From the NCBI GenBank assembly GCA_039908525.1, contig JAMOAY010000018.1:39195-103194 (forward strand): 64,000 nucleotides of DNA, in the 5' to 3' direction. The notes below the pieces were generated by a model. That model worked only from the letters and a program-made list of their open reading frames with translations, was not told where the DNA came from and did not search any database. Positions within the stretch are counted from its first letter, which is position 1. Every line of letters starts with the position of its first letter. Of the stretch, positions 48,388 through 57,138 are shown piece by piece. A program made the translations under genes and the position numbers. Source of the stretch: Magnetaquicoccus sp039908525. Lineage in GTDB: Bacteria > Pseudomonadota > Magnetococcia > Magnetococcales > Magnetaquicoccaceae.

Positions 48388-49134
48388 ATGGATACCATGC
48401 CCCCCCTCGAAGAGGCCCAGGTTCTGGCCTGGCTCCGACAGAACCCGGATTTTTTTAGCCACTATCCGGAGTTGCTGCCGGCCGCCATCCAGGCGTCGGG
48501 CAAGATACTCAGCCTGGAAGCCGGCCAGTTGAATCATCTGCGTCGCCAGAACGACCAGTTGCGCGACAAACTGGACGCCATTCTGGAACGTCTGCTGCGC
48601 AACGAAGAGATCTACCGCGCCTTTCATGCCATTCAGACCCGGCTGATCATGGCCACACAACCCTGGTCGATCATCGCCATCGCCACCCAGGAACCGGAAG
48701 AGCTGTTCAACATTCGCCGTGTCACCCTCTCCCTGAGCGCCCAGGAGAAACCGCTGGTGGAACTGTTCCGCCAGATGCCTGTCCCGGACTCCCTGGAGGA
48801 GCGGCTTTTTGTTCTGGAGCACCCCCTGCTGGTGCAGACGCTGGGCACCGGCATGGCGCCGATCATCCGGGTGGGTCGGGAGGGGCAGCACCGCGCCCTC
48901 TATTTCGGCTCGGTGACCCCCTTCATCCGTTCCGAGGCCTTGATTCCTCTCTACGCACCGGAAGAGTCTCCCCACCAGGCACGACGGCTCATCGGCTCTC
49001 TCAATCTGGGCGGCGAAACCCCCAACCGTTTCCTGCCCAGCGACGCCACCGATCTGCTGCAGGATTTGGCCAATGTTTTCAGCCTCTGTCTGCTCCGCCT
49101 GACCTTCGCCCAGCCCTCTGCATCCTCCGTCTAG
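48388..49134 (+). CDS. DUF484 (GAF-fold) protein
   Basis: 248 residues. Start with VLAWLRQNPDFFSHYPELLP, the marker of DUF484, then a coiled coil (RRQNDQLRDKLDAILERLL), and a GAF-like domain (about 95-240) ending GGETPNRFLPSDATDLLQDL. In proteobacteria DUF484 genes lie next to xerC, as here, although a leftward glycosyltransferase gene intervenes. Function unknown, perhaps a ligand sensor. The last 56 bases overlap the end of that gene in convergent orientation. ATG 48397 is an alternative start. Confidence 0.85.
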   Translation: MDTMPPLEEAQVLAWLRQNPDFFSHYPELLPAAIQASGKILSLEAGQLNHLRRQNDQLRDKLDAILERLLRNEEIYRAFHAIQTRLIMATQPWSIIAIATQEPEELFNIRRVTLSLSAQEKPLVELFRQMPVPDSLEERLFVLEHPLLVQTLGTGMAPIIRVGREGQHRALYFGSVTPFIRSEALIPLYAPEESPHQARRLIGSLNLGGETPNRFLPSDATDLLQDLANVFSLCLLRLTFAQPSASSV

Positions 49135-50110
49135 TACCGGCCTGCTGGCGCTGTGCGGTCCGCATGGAACGGCGCAACCTTTCCGCAAAGGCGCTCAGAG
49201 GAAACCGTTCCATCACCGTGCGGCGGGCCGCCTGGCCCAGGGTACCGGCCAGCGTCCGATCCTCCAGCAGGCGGCGGGCCCACTGGCCCAACGCCTGCGG
49301 GTCATCGCTCAGCAGACCATCGACACCGTGGGTAATGGGCGAGGTGGGATGGCGGTTGCCCAGCACCGGCAACCCGGCCGCCATGGCCTCCAGCATGGCC
49401 ATGTTGTAGCCATCCTCCAGGCGGGGATCGGCGGTATGGATGAAAAAACGGTGGGATTGCAACACCGTTTTCAGCCGATCCCAGCTCTCCGCCGGCCGCA
49501 CGCCCGGCAGTTCCGGGTTGTGGCCAACGATGCGCACCGGGATATCCTGGAAGGCGGCCTGATGAAAGGCCCAGTCCAGGATCTGCCGTTTCTGCTGAAT
49601 TTGGTTGGCCACCCGCAATCCACAGGCCAGCTCCCCGGACCAGGGAGGATAGGCCTCGGGGTCCACACCGCAGGGCACCACATCCTCCGTCACCCCCCAG
49701 GAGCGGGCCTTCATGGGTGAAACCGCCACCGCATGGCCCCCCACCTGCTGCAGATAGGTGCGCAGCACATCGCGCACCTGCTGCGGCGAGGAGCCGTCCC
49801 CCTCCCGGACCCGGCTCTCCAGGGTGTTGTGCAGGATCAACAACCGGGGAGATGTCAGCATCTTGACATCCAGCAGATCGGAAACACTGTGGGCAATCAG
49901 GCAGTCGTAAGGCAACCGCTCGTCCAGGGCCTGGGCAAGGGAGAGCAAACGGGCGCCGGTCGGCACCGGTCGGATGCGGCTGTCCCAGGCCGAGGTATAG
50001 CGACCGGGCAGACCGTCGATGATGTCCAGCTGGCCCTGCAGGGCGCCCAGTTGATGCACCCAGGCCTCGTGGCAATTGAGGGTCAGGATGCGCAGTACGG
50101 CAGCGGCCAT
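49079..50110 (-). CDS. Glycosyltransferase family 4-like protein
   Basis: 343 residues. N-terminal Rossmann half with LNCHEAWVHQLGAL and PYDCLIAHSVSDLLD. The C-terminal half has GLRVANQIQQKRQILDWA, then FFIHTADPRLEDGYNMAMLEAMAAGLPVLGNRHP, the E-x7-E type nucleotide-sugar site of GT4 enzymes. The tail is Arg/Gln-rich and overlaps DUF484 antisense. Substrate unknown; envelope sugar synthesis is the usual role. No leader or membrane segment. Confidence 0.85.
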   Translation of the reverse strand: MAAAVLRILTLNCHEAWVHQLGALQGQLDIIDGLPGRYTSAWDSRIRPVPTGARLLSLAQALDERLPYDCLIAHSVSDLLDVKMLTSPRLLILHNTLESRVREGDGSSPQQVRDVLRTYLQQVGGHAVAVSPMKARSWGVTEDVVPCGVDPEAYPPWSGELACGLRVANQIQQKRQILDWAFHQAAFQDIPVRIVGHNPELPGVRPAESWDRLKTVLQSHRFFIHTADPRLEDGYNMAMLEAMAAGLPVLGNRHPTSPITHGVDGLLSDDPQALGQWARRLLEDRTLAGTLGQAARRTVMERFPLSAFAERLRRSMRTAQRQQAGTRRRMQRAGRRSGGADRG

Positions 50111-50310
50111 GGCGGTCTCGGCACTCCGGTTGGCGTGTATGGGGCCTTGATCGTTGCTGTTTCAACAGGAAAACGATCAAGCCATCCGACGATAACAACC
50201 GGCTCACCAGGATGCAAGTCCCCATTCCGAGGGATGGAACAGGGCTTGCGTCCGCCACCGGGGAGAATACCATGACCCGATGAAAAGCCTTTTGCCTGCG
50301 GAGGCCCCCC

Positions 50311-51306
50311 ATGACCGATCTGCCCACCCATCCCCTGCTGGACCCCTTCCGCCGCAATCTGCAGTCGGAACAGCGTCTTTCCCCCTTGACCGTGGCCGCC
50401 TACATGCGGGACTTGTCGATTTTCATGGCGTTCTGGCAACAACACACCGGCACCGCCCTGACCATGGAGCAGATCCGCCAGATGCGCCCGACCGACATGC
50501 GGGCCTTTCTGGCCCACGGCCATCGGGCCAAACTGGCACGCGCCACCCTGCAACGACGCATCGCCGCCGTCCGCTCCTGGTTCCACTATCTGGAGACCAA
50601 CGGCCTGATCGACCACAACCCGGCCAAGGGGGTGACCACCCCCAAGCTGGGCCTTCGCCTGCCCCGCGCACCCAGCGAGGAGGAGACCGCGCGCCTGCTG
50701 GAGCAACCACCGCCCGCCCGCAGCCAGCGCCCCCAGCCCGACTGGGTGGTGGCCCGGGACCGGGCCATTCTGGAGCTGCTCTACGGCTCGGGTTTGCGCG
50801 TCAGCGAGTTATGCCAGATGAACCGACAGGATCTCAACCTGGCCGGCCAGGAGGCACGGGTGATGGGCAAAGGCAACAAGGAACGGCTGGTGCCCATCGG
50901 CCAACACTCTGCCCGCGCCCTCTCCGACTATCTGCAACAACGCCTGCAGGCCCTGCCGACGGCCAGCCACGAAGGAGCGCTGTTCATCGGGGTGCAAACC
51001 GGTCGGGGAGAAAATCGCCTCAACCCCCGCCAGGTGCAACGGCTCATGCAGCAGCGCCGCCGCTGGCTCGATCTGCCGGAAAAAACCACCCCTCATGCCC
51101 TGCGCCACGCCTTCGCCACCCACCTGCTGCAGGCCGGGGCCGACCTGCGCGCCATTCAGGAGATGCTGGGCCACGCATCCCTCTCCACCACCCAACGCTA
51201 TACCCACCTGGATCAGGCCAGGCTGGTGCGCACCTACGACGCCGCCCACCCGAGGGCCAGAAAGAACCACTCCCCTCTCAATCATCCCCCAGCTCTGCTC
51301 GAATGA
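50311..51306 (+). CDS. xerC: Tyrosine recombinase XerC
   Basis: 331 residues. SAM-like N-terminal domain (about 10-95, LSPLTVAAYMRDL) and catalytic domain with Arg in YGSGLRVSELCQM, Lys in VMGKGNKERLVPIG, HxxR in HALRHAFATHLL, His in LGHASLSTTQ and nucleophile Tyr in QRYTH. With XerD it resolves chromosome dimers at dif. The DUF484 gene nearby is the usual partner in this locus. The last 29 bases overlap the HD-GYP gene convergently. Confidence 0.92.
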   Translation: MTDLPTHPLLDPFRRNLQSEQRLSPLTVAAYMRDLSIFMAFWQQHTGTALTMEQIRQMRPTDMRAFLAHGHRAKLARATLQRRIAAVRSWFHYLETNGLIDHNPAKGVTTPKLGLRLPRAPSEEETARLLEQPPPARSQRPQPDWVVARDRAILELLYGSGLRVSELCQMNRQDLNLAGQEARVMGKGNKERLVPIGQHSARALSDYLQQRLQALPTASHEGALFIGVQTGRGENRLNPRQVQRLMQQRRRWLDLPEKTTPHALRHAFATHLLQAGADLRAIQEMLGHASLSTTQRYTHLDQARLVRTYDAAHPRARKNHSPLNHPPALLE

Positions 51307-52876
51307 CTGCCAGTCGACCCGATGCATGCACTGCCAACAAAGCACCGACCACCCTTGGATCGAATTTTTTATCAGCCTGTTGTTCAATTTCCGCCAAGGC
51401 GGCCTCCACACTCCAGGGGGCTTTGTAAGGCCGCCTGCTCACCAGCGCGTCAAAACAGTCGGCCACAGACACGATGCGCGCTGGCAGAGGGATCTGCTCG
51501 CCATGCAGGCCATTGGGATAGCCGTTGCCATCCCAGTGTTCATGGTGGTTCATGGAAATTTGACTGGCCAACTGAAACCATGGAGCATTTCCCAAAATAT
51601 GGGCCCCCAATGCACTGTGGGTGCGCATGATGGCCCACTCGTCCGATGTCAACTTGCCAGGTTTTTGCAAGATGATATCAGGAATTCCTATCTTGCCCAG
51701 GTCATGTAATATGCTGGCGTCTGCAATGGCTCCGCACTCCTCTGAAGACAAATCCAGACGTTCGGCAATGGCTCGGGAATAGTGTTCAATGCGCTGTACA
51801 TGGTTGCCCGTTTCCCTGTCCTTGAATTCAGATGCCATCGCCAACATGTGCAGGGCATGATGGCGGGCAGCAGACAGTGACGCACGGGTCTGTTCCAAAC
51901 GGGTAAACAACTGAAAATTTTCCAGGGCAGATCTGATTTGCAGGGCAAAGATCTCCAGGATTTGCTGATCGACTCCGGTCAGCGGGCGAGACAACTCAAG
52001 ATAGACGATGCCAAAAACATGGCCATGGGCCACCAAGGGGGCAACCAGGTATCCCAAGGCATCTGCAGTCCATGAACGGCAGTCATGTCGAGCTTGCAAG
52101 GTGATGATGCACTGACGCAGTGCCGTTTCCCGAAGCGCATCATCCGTCTCATAACAACCCAGTCCACAATTAACCTGAGCAGACTCTAATACACGTTGCA
52201 TATTATCAGCTGAAGATTCGTGTATGGCTGCCGTGATATCCTCAAAGGCACTCATGACAAAACCATTGCAGTTGGAAGGCAAAAGTACACTGAGTTGGCA
52301 CAGTACGGCTCTGGAAAATTGTTCCAGAGAACGATGACGATAGAGTTCAGGCGCCGCTTCCAGAATACGCGCCAAACCAAGACGGTTTGACTCGATGACC
52401 ATCAGATCCCGATAGGACTTGATGGCGGTTCTGACGGTGCTATAGAGTTTCCACTGGGTGAGTTCTGTTTTTTCCTTGTAATCGTCAATGTCATATTCAT
52501 CGATGACTGCCTTTTCCGGGGCCATGCCTGGTTGCCCGGTACGAATGATCAGCCGCATGGTAGAATTGCGCAGCATATTGCGAATATGCATCACAAGCTG
52601 CAGGCCAGCATCCGGACGTTCCATCACCACATCGATTATAGCAACGGCAAATTCACTGTCGGTTGCCAATATCTGTCGTGCCTGTTCCCCAGAATTTGCC
52701 TTGACAATCTCCAACGACCGCCCATCAAACTGGAACTCGGACAGGGATATTTCGGTCATGGTGAGCAGATCCGGCTCGTCGTCCACCACCAACAGTCGCC
52801 AGGGATTGGCAGCAACCACAGCTTGGCCGTTGCTCTTTTTGTTGCCACCACGAATAATTTTCTTGTTCATCATCAC
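51278..52876 (-). CDS. Response regulator with DUF3369 and HD-GYP domain
   Basis: 532 residues. Receiver (about 27-150: LLVVDDEPDLLTMTEI, VAIIDVVMERPDAGL, DYKEKTELT), DUF3369/GAF-like part (about 155-330), and HD-GYP domain (about 335-505) with ILHDLGKIGIPD, HHEHWDGNGYPNGL and VSVADCFDALVSRRPYK. All metal ligands of the HD-GYP phosphodiesterase seem present. It should degrade cyclic di-GMP when phosphorylated, with the kinase 3 bases upstream as partner. Here GNGYP replaces the strict GYP context with the motif intact. ATGs at 52873 and 52870 are alternative starts. Confidence 0.92.
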   Translation of the reverse strand: MMMNKKIIRGGNKKSNGQAVVAANPWRLLVVDDEPDLLTMTEISLSEFQFDGRSLEIVKANSGEQARQILATDSEFAVAIIDVVMERPDAGLQLVMHIRNMLRNSTMRLIIRTGQPGMAPEKAVIDEYDIDDYKEKTELTQWKLYSTVRTAIKSYRDLMVIESNRLGLARILEAAPELYRHRSLEQFSRAVLCQLSVLLPSNCNGFVMSAFEDITAAIHESSADNMQRVLESAQVNCGLGCYETDDALRETALRQCIITLQARHDCRSWTADALGYLVAPLVAHGHVFGIVYLELSRPLTGVDQQILEIFALQIRSALENFQLFTRLEQTRASLSAARHHALHMLAMASEFKDRETGNHVQRIEHYSRAIAERLDLSSEECGAIADASILHDLGKIGIPDIILQKPGKLTSDEWAIMRTHSALGAHILGNAPWFQLASQISMNHHEHWDGNGYPNGLHGEQIPLPARIVSVADCFDALVSRRPYKAPWSVEAALAEIEQQADKKFDPRVVGALLAVHASGRLAVIRAELGDD

Positions 52877-52879
52877 ACT

Positions 52880-54799
52880 CTATAGTTGGACTGGTATTTC
52901 AATCAAGAAGGAGGTCATTTTGTCTGGAATACTGGTACAGACAATTCTTCCAAGAAGTTGTCTGCGAACAATATTGTAACAGATGGTCAGTCCCAAACCA
53001 GACCCACCTCGTCCTTTGGCTGTGGTAAAAAATGGCTCGAAGATATGGCTGAGAACCTCCGGTACCATACCCTTGCCATCGTCTTCCAACCATATCATCA
53101 GAAATTGGTCTCGAAGTGAATAGTGTACGGTGATGCGGATGGTACCACTGTATTGACCATCATCAAACCCATGCTTGAAACTGTTCATCATCAGGTTGGT
53201 CAACACCTGTCCAAAAGCTCCTGGCTGGCTTTGGATGATAATATCCTCTGGGCAGTCCACCACAATAGCGATAGGTGTGTGCCTGAAAGTCGGTCTCAAG
53301 GTGGAGATCAGATCCAGCAGCAGTTCATGCACGTTGAATTGGCGGGGCTGCTCCGATGTTTGATCCACAGAGACCCGTTTGAAACGGGTGACCATCTCGG
53401 CAACCGTCTGTAGATTGTTGAGACACAACTTGGACATTTCCCGTAAGTTCAGGAAGATTCTGTCGAGTTGATCTCCATCCACCTCGTCGGCGGCCAGAAG
53501 ATGTTCCAGATGATCCACATACTCTGGCAGCGCGGATATGGAGCCCACGCCAATGCCTATTGGAGTATTGATTTCATGAGCAAAACCAGCCACCAGTCGT
53601 CCCAGAGAAGCCAATTTCTCATTCTCTATCAGCTCATCCTGGGCCTGCTGCAACTGCTCAAGAGACCGATGCAATTCAATGTTCGACTGGCTAAGCAAGT
53701 GGGTCCGTTGTTCGACCTGCTGTTCCAGTCTGCGGTTGGTCATCTGCAGGGACTCCTTCATTCTCTGCAGTTGACTGGCCAGCAATCCTATTTCATCCTG
53801 TCCACTCAAGGAGATATCACAATCATACTCCCCGCAGGCAATGGCGTGGGCACGCTCCGTCAATTGGCGGATTGGTTTGAGAATATTGCCATAAAAGATG
53901 GCGGACAGCAGACCGCCGGTAACCAGCAAGATCCAACTGACCCCTACCACCAAAGTGATGAGCAGTGTGGCGGTTGATTGGTCATAGCGGGCATGTTCCA
54001 CTTCCTGCAAATTTTCTGTGTTCGTGCGCAGGGCCTCAATATGGTTGGACATATCGTTCCACAGCGCATGAATGGCCTTTGTGTTATCGCGTATGGCATG
54101 GGAGAGGGTGACCAGCTCCTGGAACTGCGCACGGTAGGCGGTCAACAGCCAGGCCAGTTCTTCCCGGATGTGATGGTTTGATGTGGTCACCTCGAACAGC
54201 AGTTCATTGAGCTGCTGATTGAGAATCTCCTCATAACGATGTTCCAGCCTCAACATAAAATCTTTCTCAGAACGACGAATTCTCAACAGTTGCATCCCCC
54301 AGTCCGAATGGATTGTCGACAATTGTTCCGCCTGGTGAATGATACGGCGCATTTCCCCTTGCACCCCCTGTTCGTGGTTCACCCCATAAAGTTCGATCTG
54401 TTTGAACAACAAGCCAATAAGATCGATATGTTTCTGGAAATCCTCTTGCAGTTGGTTGGTTGGTTGCTGTCCAAGGCTGGCCTGCCATTTAGTCAATTGG
54501 GTAAAATTCAACATCAATTTTGGAATATTTCGCCTTACACGCTCACGATCGGTCTCTTCATGATGGATGATATATTGACCGACATCACCATTCAGCGCGT
54601 GCAGTTGCGACACAACAGACCAAGCCAATTCACTCAGATGGTGAACATCCCGTTCTTTTTTTTCCTCCTGTTGGGTCAACCAGAAAACCAAACCCAATGC
54701 GCCCACCACGAGCAACTGTTTCGTGAACAGCATGGCAATGAGATAATACAATTTTCTGGTAAATGTAATATTCTTTAGCTGGTCAAGAATGAACCACAC
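52880..54799 (-). CDS. Membrane sensor histidine kinase (HBM-like sensor, HAMP)
   Basis: 639 residues from GTG 54799 with GGGGAGGGG just upstream (an in-frame TTG at 54826 is less likely). Membrane helix near residue 25 (FTKQLLVVGALGLVFWL), a long helical periplasmic part (about 45-280), a second helix (LLITLVVGVSWILLVTGGLL), HAMP (KPIRQLTERAHAIACGEYDC), coiled coil, HisKA (LVAGFAHEINTPIGI) and HATPase_c (NLMMNSFKHGF, LEDDGKGM, GGSGLGLTIC). Partner: the HD-GYP regulator that begins 3 bases after its stop. Ligand unknown. The base composition is lower in GC than in most of the window. Confidence 0.9.
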   Translation of the reverse strand: MWFILDQLKNITFTRKLYYLIAMLFTKQLLVVGALGLVFWLTQQEEKKERDVHHLSELAWSVVSQLHALNGDVGQYIIHHEETDRERVRRNIPKLMLNFTQLTKWQASLGQQPTNQLQEDFQKHIDLIGLLFKQIELYGVNHEQGVQGEMRRIIHQAEQLSTIHSDWGMQLLRIRRSEKDFMLRLEHRYEEILNQQLNELLFEVTTSNHHIREELAWLLTAYRAQFQELVTLSHAIRDNTKAIHALWNDMSNHIEALRTNTENLQEVEHARYDQSTATLLITLVVGVSWILLVTGGLLSAIFYGNILKPIRQLTERAHAIACGEYDCDISLSGQDEIGLLASQLQRMKESLQMTNRRLEQQVEQRTHLLSQSNIELHRSLEQLQQAQDELIENEKLASLGRLVAGFAHEINTPIGIGVGSISALPEYVDHLEHLLAADEVDGDQLDRIFLNLREMSKLCLNNLQTVAEMVTRFKRVSVDQTSEQPRQFNVHELLLDLISTLRPTFRHTPIAIVVDCPEDIIIQSQPGAFGQVLTNLMMNSFKHGFDDGQYSGTIRITVHYSLRDQFLMIWLEDDGKGMVPEVLSHIFEPFFTTAKGRGGSGLGLTICYNIVRRQLLGRIVCTSIPDKMTSFLIEIPVQL

Positions 54800-54888
54800 C
54801 GGATCCCCTCCCCATGGCGGACTCAAACATATTGATGTTCTTGCCGCTTGATCTTTGGTTGCGATCTGATATCTTTAACATTCCAGAA

Positions 54889-55059
54889 TCAGATGGTCTT
54901 CGTGCCCGATTCTGGATGATCCTCGAACGAGATCTTGACACCATTTATGATATAATAAAATGTGGCCAACAGGCTACCAGTGGTTACCAGGATCGAGATG
55001 ATCCCGATAGACAGTGCAATAACCAAATGGTTGCTTGTTTGCACAAAACCAAATTCCAT
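54889..55059 (-). CDS. Small single-span membrane protein (56 aa)
   Basis: ATG 55059 is preceded by AAAGGAG at a spacing of 8 bases. The product has one clear membrane helix (LVIALSIGIISILVTTGSLL, then ATFYYII) and a short polar tail ending HPESGTKTI. It lies 89 bases upstream of the kinase start, in the same direction. The strong ribosome site makes it a likely real gene. It could modulate the kinase or form part of a small membrane unit with the two ORFs before it. No homologue is recognised. Confidence 0.6.
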   Translation of the reverse strand: MEFGFVQTSNHLVIALSIGIISILVTTGSLLATFYYIINGVKISFEDHPESGTKTI

Positions 55060-55079
55060 ATTATATTCTCCTTTCCCTG

Positions 55080-55316
55080 TTACCTGTGACGGATAGTCTC
55101 TTTAAAGATCATCGATTTGTATTCTGTACCCTGCCACTGCAAGCCATATATCTTCCTTGACAAATATCTTCCTGTGTTCCTTTTTCGACATGGCCAATCA
55201 TTGATTATAAACAAAATGGAAATGGCCAATATTTGTGCAAATCCCCTCATTGTCATCAATCTCCTTGCAATGAACATGAACAACTTGGGCGCATGGACCG
55301 CGACCTGCACAATCAT
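55080..55316 (-). CDS. Possible small membrane protein (78 aa)
   Basis: ATG 55316 begins 1 base after the stop region of the 34-residue ORF (TGA-ATC-ATG) and ends 20 bases before the 56-residue ORF. The product has a hydrophobic stretch (FAQILAISILFIIND) and a basic tail. No ribosome site stands out and no family is recognised; position in a row of small ORFs is the main support. Confidence 0.3.
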   Translation of the reverse strand: MIVQVAVHAPKLFMFIARRLMTMRGFAQILAISILFIINDWPCRKRNTGRYLSRKIYGLQWQGTEYKSMIFKETIRHR

Positions 55317-55319
55317 GAT

Positions 55320-55424
55320 TCAATTCTGTGGAATTTTTCCGAGACGATAGATGCGATAGTCGTAACAGGACAAGCCTGCAGGCACCAGAACAATAAACAC
55401 AACAGATGCAATGACGATAGCCAT
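55320..55424 (-). CDS. Possible very small membrane peptide (34 aa)
   Basis: ATG 55424 follows AAAGGGGGGGGG (a G run on this strand, 55429-55437) within 5 bases. The peptide MAIVIASVVFIVLVPAGLSC plus DYRIYRLGKIPQN is one membrane helix with a short charged tail. Such peptides are easily missed. The G run could vary in length and change ribosome spacing. Confidence 0.35.
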   Translation of the reverse strand: MAIVIASVVFIVLVPAGLSCYDYRIYRLGKIPQN

Positions 55425-55512
55425 GCCACCCCCCCCCTTTCAATGAATGGATGAGAACAACTGGGATGCAGTATGACAGGACAAGCGGGGAGAAAGAAAT
55501 CGTTGCTTTCCG

Positions 55513-55546
55513 CTCTTTCATGTCGAATTCATTCGACATGAAAGAG
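55513..55546. terminator. Long perfect hairpin after the outer-membrane protein gene
   Basis: CTCTTTCATGTCGAAT (55513-55528) pairs fully with ATTCGACATGAAAGAG (55531-55546) around a 2-base loop. It lies 10 bases after the stop at 55557 of the leftward gene. No T run follows on either strand, so it may stabilise the mRNA 3' end or act as a weak terminator. Confidence 0.6.
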
Positions 55547-55556
55547 CCATGGCCAA

Positions 55557-56432
55557 TCAGAATGGTTTGCTGAATCGGAAGCCGACGGTCTGGGTTTGTG
55601 GCCCATTTTCGACATGGAAATCATTGCGATACAACAGTCGAAGGGAAAAATCTTTTCCAACTGGAAACGCAGCCGTTGTCTCCAGTGCATGGTCCCTCCT
55701 GGCATCGTTCCGGTCGATCCCATCGACAGATGTTTCACCGCCGTTGTGGTAAAAATAATCCAGGGACACATTGAGGTCGGTGGTCACCTGCCGGCTGATG
55801 TGTCCCTCCAGGGTCAGCAGAGGCTCCTTGGACAACGTTTGACTGGCAGCGGTAAACGAGTCATTGTTGGTAAACAGTTCCACAGCACCCGTGGCCTCCA
55901 GAACAAGCCCAGGAGAATAGGTAAAGGCCATGTTTGTCTCCGACTTGAAAGCCCATCGATTGTTTCCAATATTGACAGGTCTGTTCTTGTCATACTCGCC
56001 CAATGGCAGGGTAACCCATTCAGATATCCCCCACTGCACACCTGCTTCCTTGTTGGTGTATGGCCAAGTGCCTGCCAAGAACAGTGGATCTCCCACGCCT
56101 GAAGCCTGCAGGTTGAGTCCTCTGGAGGGTTGTACCAATTCCGCTGCCACAAAGGGTATCCCCACCTCAAACAGGTATAATTTATCACCCAATGTCCGGT
56201 ATGTGGCCAACTTGGCCGCCATGACATCCGATTTGAAGGCATGATCTGAAGCTGAATGCCTCCCCCTCGCATACAGGTCATTCCCCCAGGCATGTTCATA
56301 ATAGAGGACAAAGGCATTGGTCCCATCCGGGAATTGTGTATAATCCAAAGGATCGTTATCGGCCAATACAAACACCGGTTGCAGAAAGATGATTATAGCA
56401 GTTATGGCCTGGAAGCTGTTGCGCACAGTCAT
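55557..56432 (-). CDS. Outer-membrane transporter-like protein (MetA-pathway phenol degradation family pattern)
   Basis: 291 residues with a leader (FQAITAIIIFLQPVFVLA) and a mature part of alternating strands: NAFVLYYEHAWG, GDKLYLFEVGIPFVAAEL, SGVGDPLFLAGTWPY, GISEWVTLPLGEYDKNR, TYSPGLVLEATGAVELF and a C-terminal TVGFRFSKPF ending in Phe, as in beta-barrels. GDPLFLAG and PLGEYDKNR are like the PF13557 family of putative porins. The substrate is unknown. It lies alone between two signalling groups, and the hairpin at 55513 follows it. Confidence 0.75.
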   Translation of the reverse strand: MTVRNSFQAITAIIIFLQPVFVLADNDPLDYTQFPDGTNAFVLYYEHAWGNDLYARGRHSASDHAFKSDVMAAKLATYRTLGDKLYLFEVGIPFVAAELVQPSRGLNLQASGVGDPLFLAGTWPYTNKEAGVQWGISEWVTLPLGEYDKNRPVNIGNNRWAFKSETNMAFTYSPGLVLEATGAVELFTNNDSFTAASQTLSKEPLLTLEGHISRQVTTDLNVSLDYFYHNGGETSVDGIDRNDARRDHALETTAAFPVGKDFSLRLLYRNDFHVENGPQTQTVGFRFSKPF

Positions 56433-56505
56433 GTTCCTTTATTGTTGTTTGTAGTATTTTTGACGCTGCGCACCCCACTGGCCGCCACGTCCCGATCGTA
56501 CTGTG

Positions 56506-57138
56506 TTATTCCACCAGTTTGTGATCCAGCGCATAACGAATCAAGGCTGGAACGCTGGCAAGTTCCAACTTTTCCAGAATGCGCGTCCGGTAGGTGCTCA
56601 CCGTACTGGGTGCCAAACGCAATACCCGTGCGATCTCGGTTCCCGGTGTCCCGGCGACCAAGAGATTAAACACCTGAAATTCCCGATTGGTCAGTTTTTC
56701 ATGGAGCGGGGTATCATCGGGGTCGACAATGCGATCCGCCATTTGGGCCGCCATCTCTGCAGCGAGATAACGGCGGCCACGAATGACGATGCGCACAGCC
56801 TTGACCAGTTCTTCGGGCAGCATGTCCTTGACCAGATAACCGGAGGCCCCTGCCCGCAGAAAGCGGTAGGCCATGCTTTCCTCAGCACATGAGGTCAAAA
56901 TCAGCACCTTCAATTCCGGACGCAGCTCTCTTACGCGCTGCAACACCTCGAAACCATCCAGGTCGGGCAGATGAAAATCGAGCAGCAACACATCCACCGC
57001 CTCTTTGCGCAGTCGTTGCATCGTTTCCTTACCCGTACCGCTTTCACCGACCAACAAGAAATCCTTTTCTTCCACAAGCATGGCCTTGACCCCTGCGCGC
57101 AGGAGTGGGTGATCATCCGTAATAAAAATTTTGACCAT
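56506..57138 (-). CDS. NarL/FixJ-family response regulator
   Basis: 210 residues. Receiver (1-120: IFITDDHPLLRAGVKAM, LLLDFHLPDLDGFEVL, ILTSCAEE, GYLVKDMLPEE) and LuxR-type HTH (about 145-205: LTNREFQVFNLLVAGTPGTE, IARVLRLAPSTVSTYRTRI). It should bind DNA when phosphorylated by the HisKA_3-type kinase whose stop overlaps its start by one base (TGATG). Target genes are unknown; the outer-membrane protein gene directly downstream is a candidate. Confidence 0.93.
   Translation of the reverse strand: MVKIFITDDHPLLRAGVKAMLVEEKDFLLVGESGTGKETMQRLRKEAVDVLLLDFHLPDLDGFEVLQRVRELRPELKVLILTSCAEESMAYRFLRAGASGYLVKDMLPEELVKAVRIVIRGRRYLAAEMAAQMADRIVDPDDTPLHEKLTNREFQVFNLLVAGTPGTEIARVLRLAPSTVSTYRTRILEKLELASVPALIRYALDHKLVE

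Noticed and set aside
55198..55539. Cys-rich 113-codon leftward ORF
   Set aside because: It crosses a poly-C/G run, covers two better-supported small ORFs in other frames and has no ribosome site.
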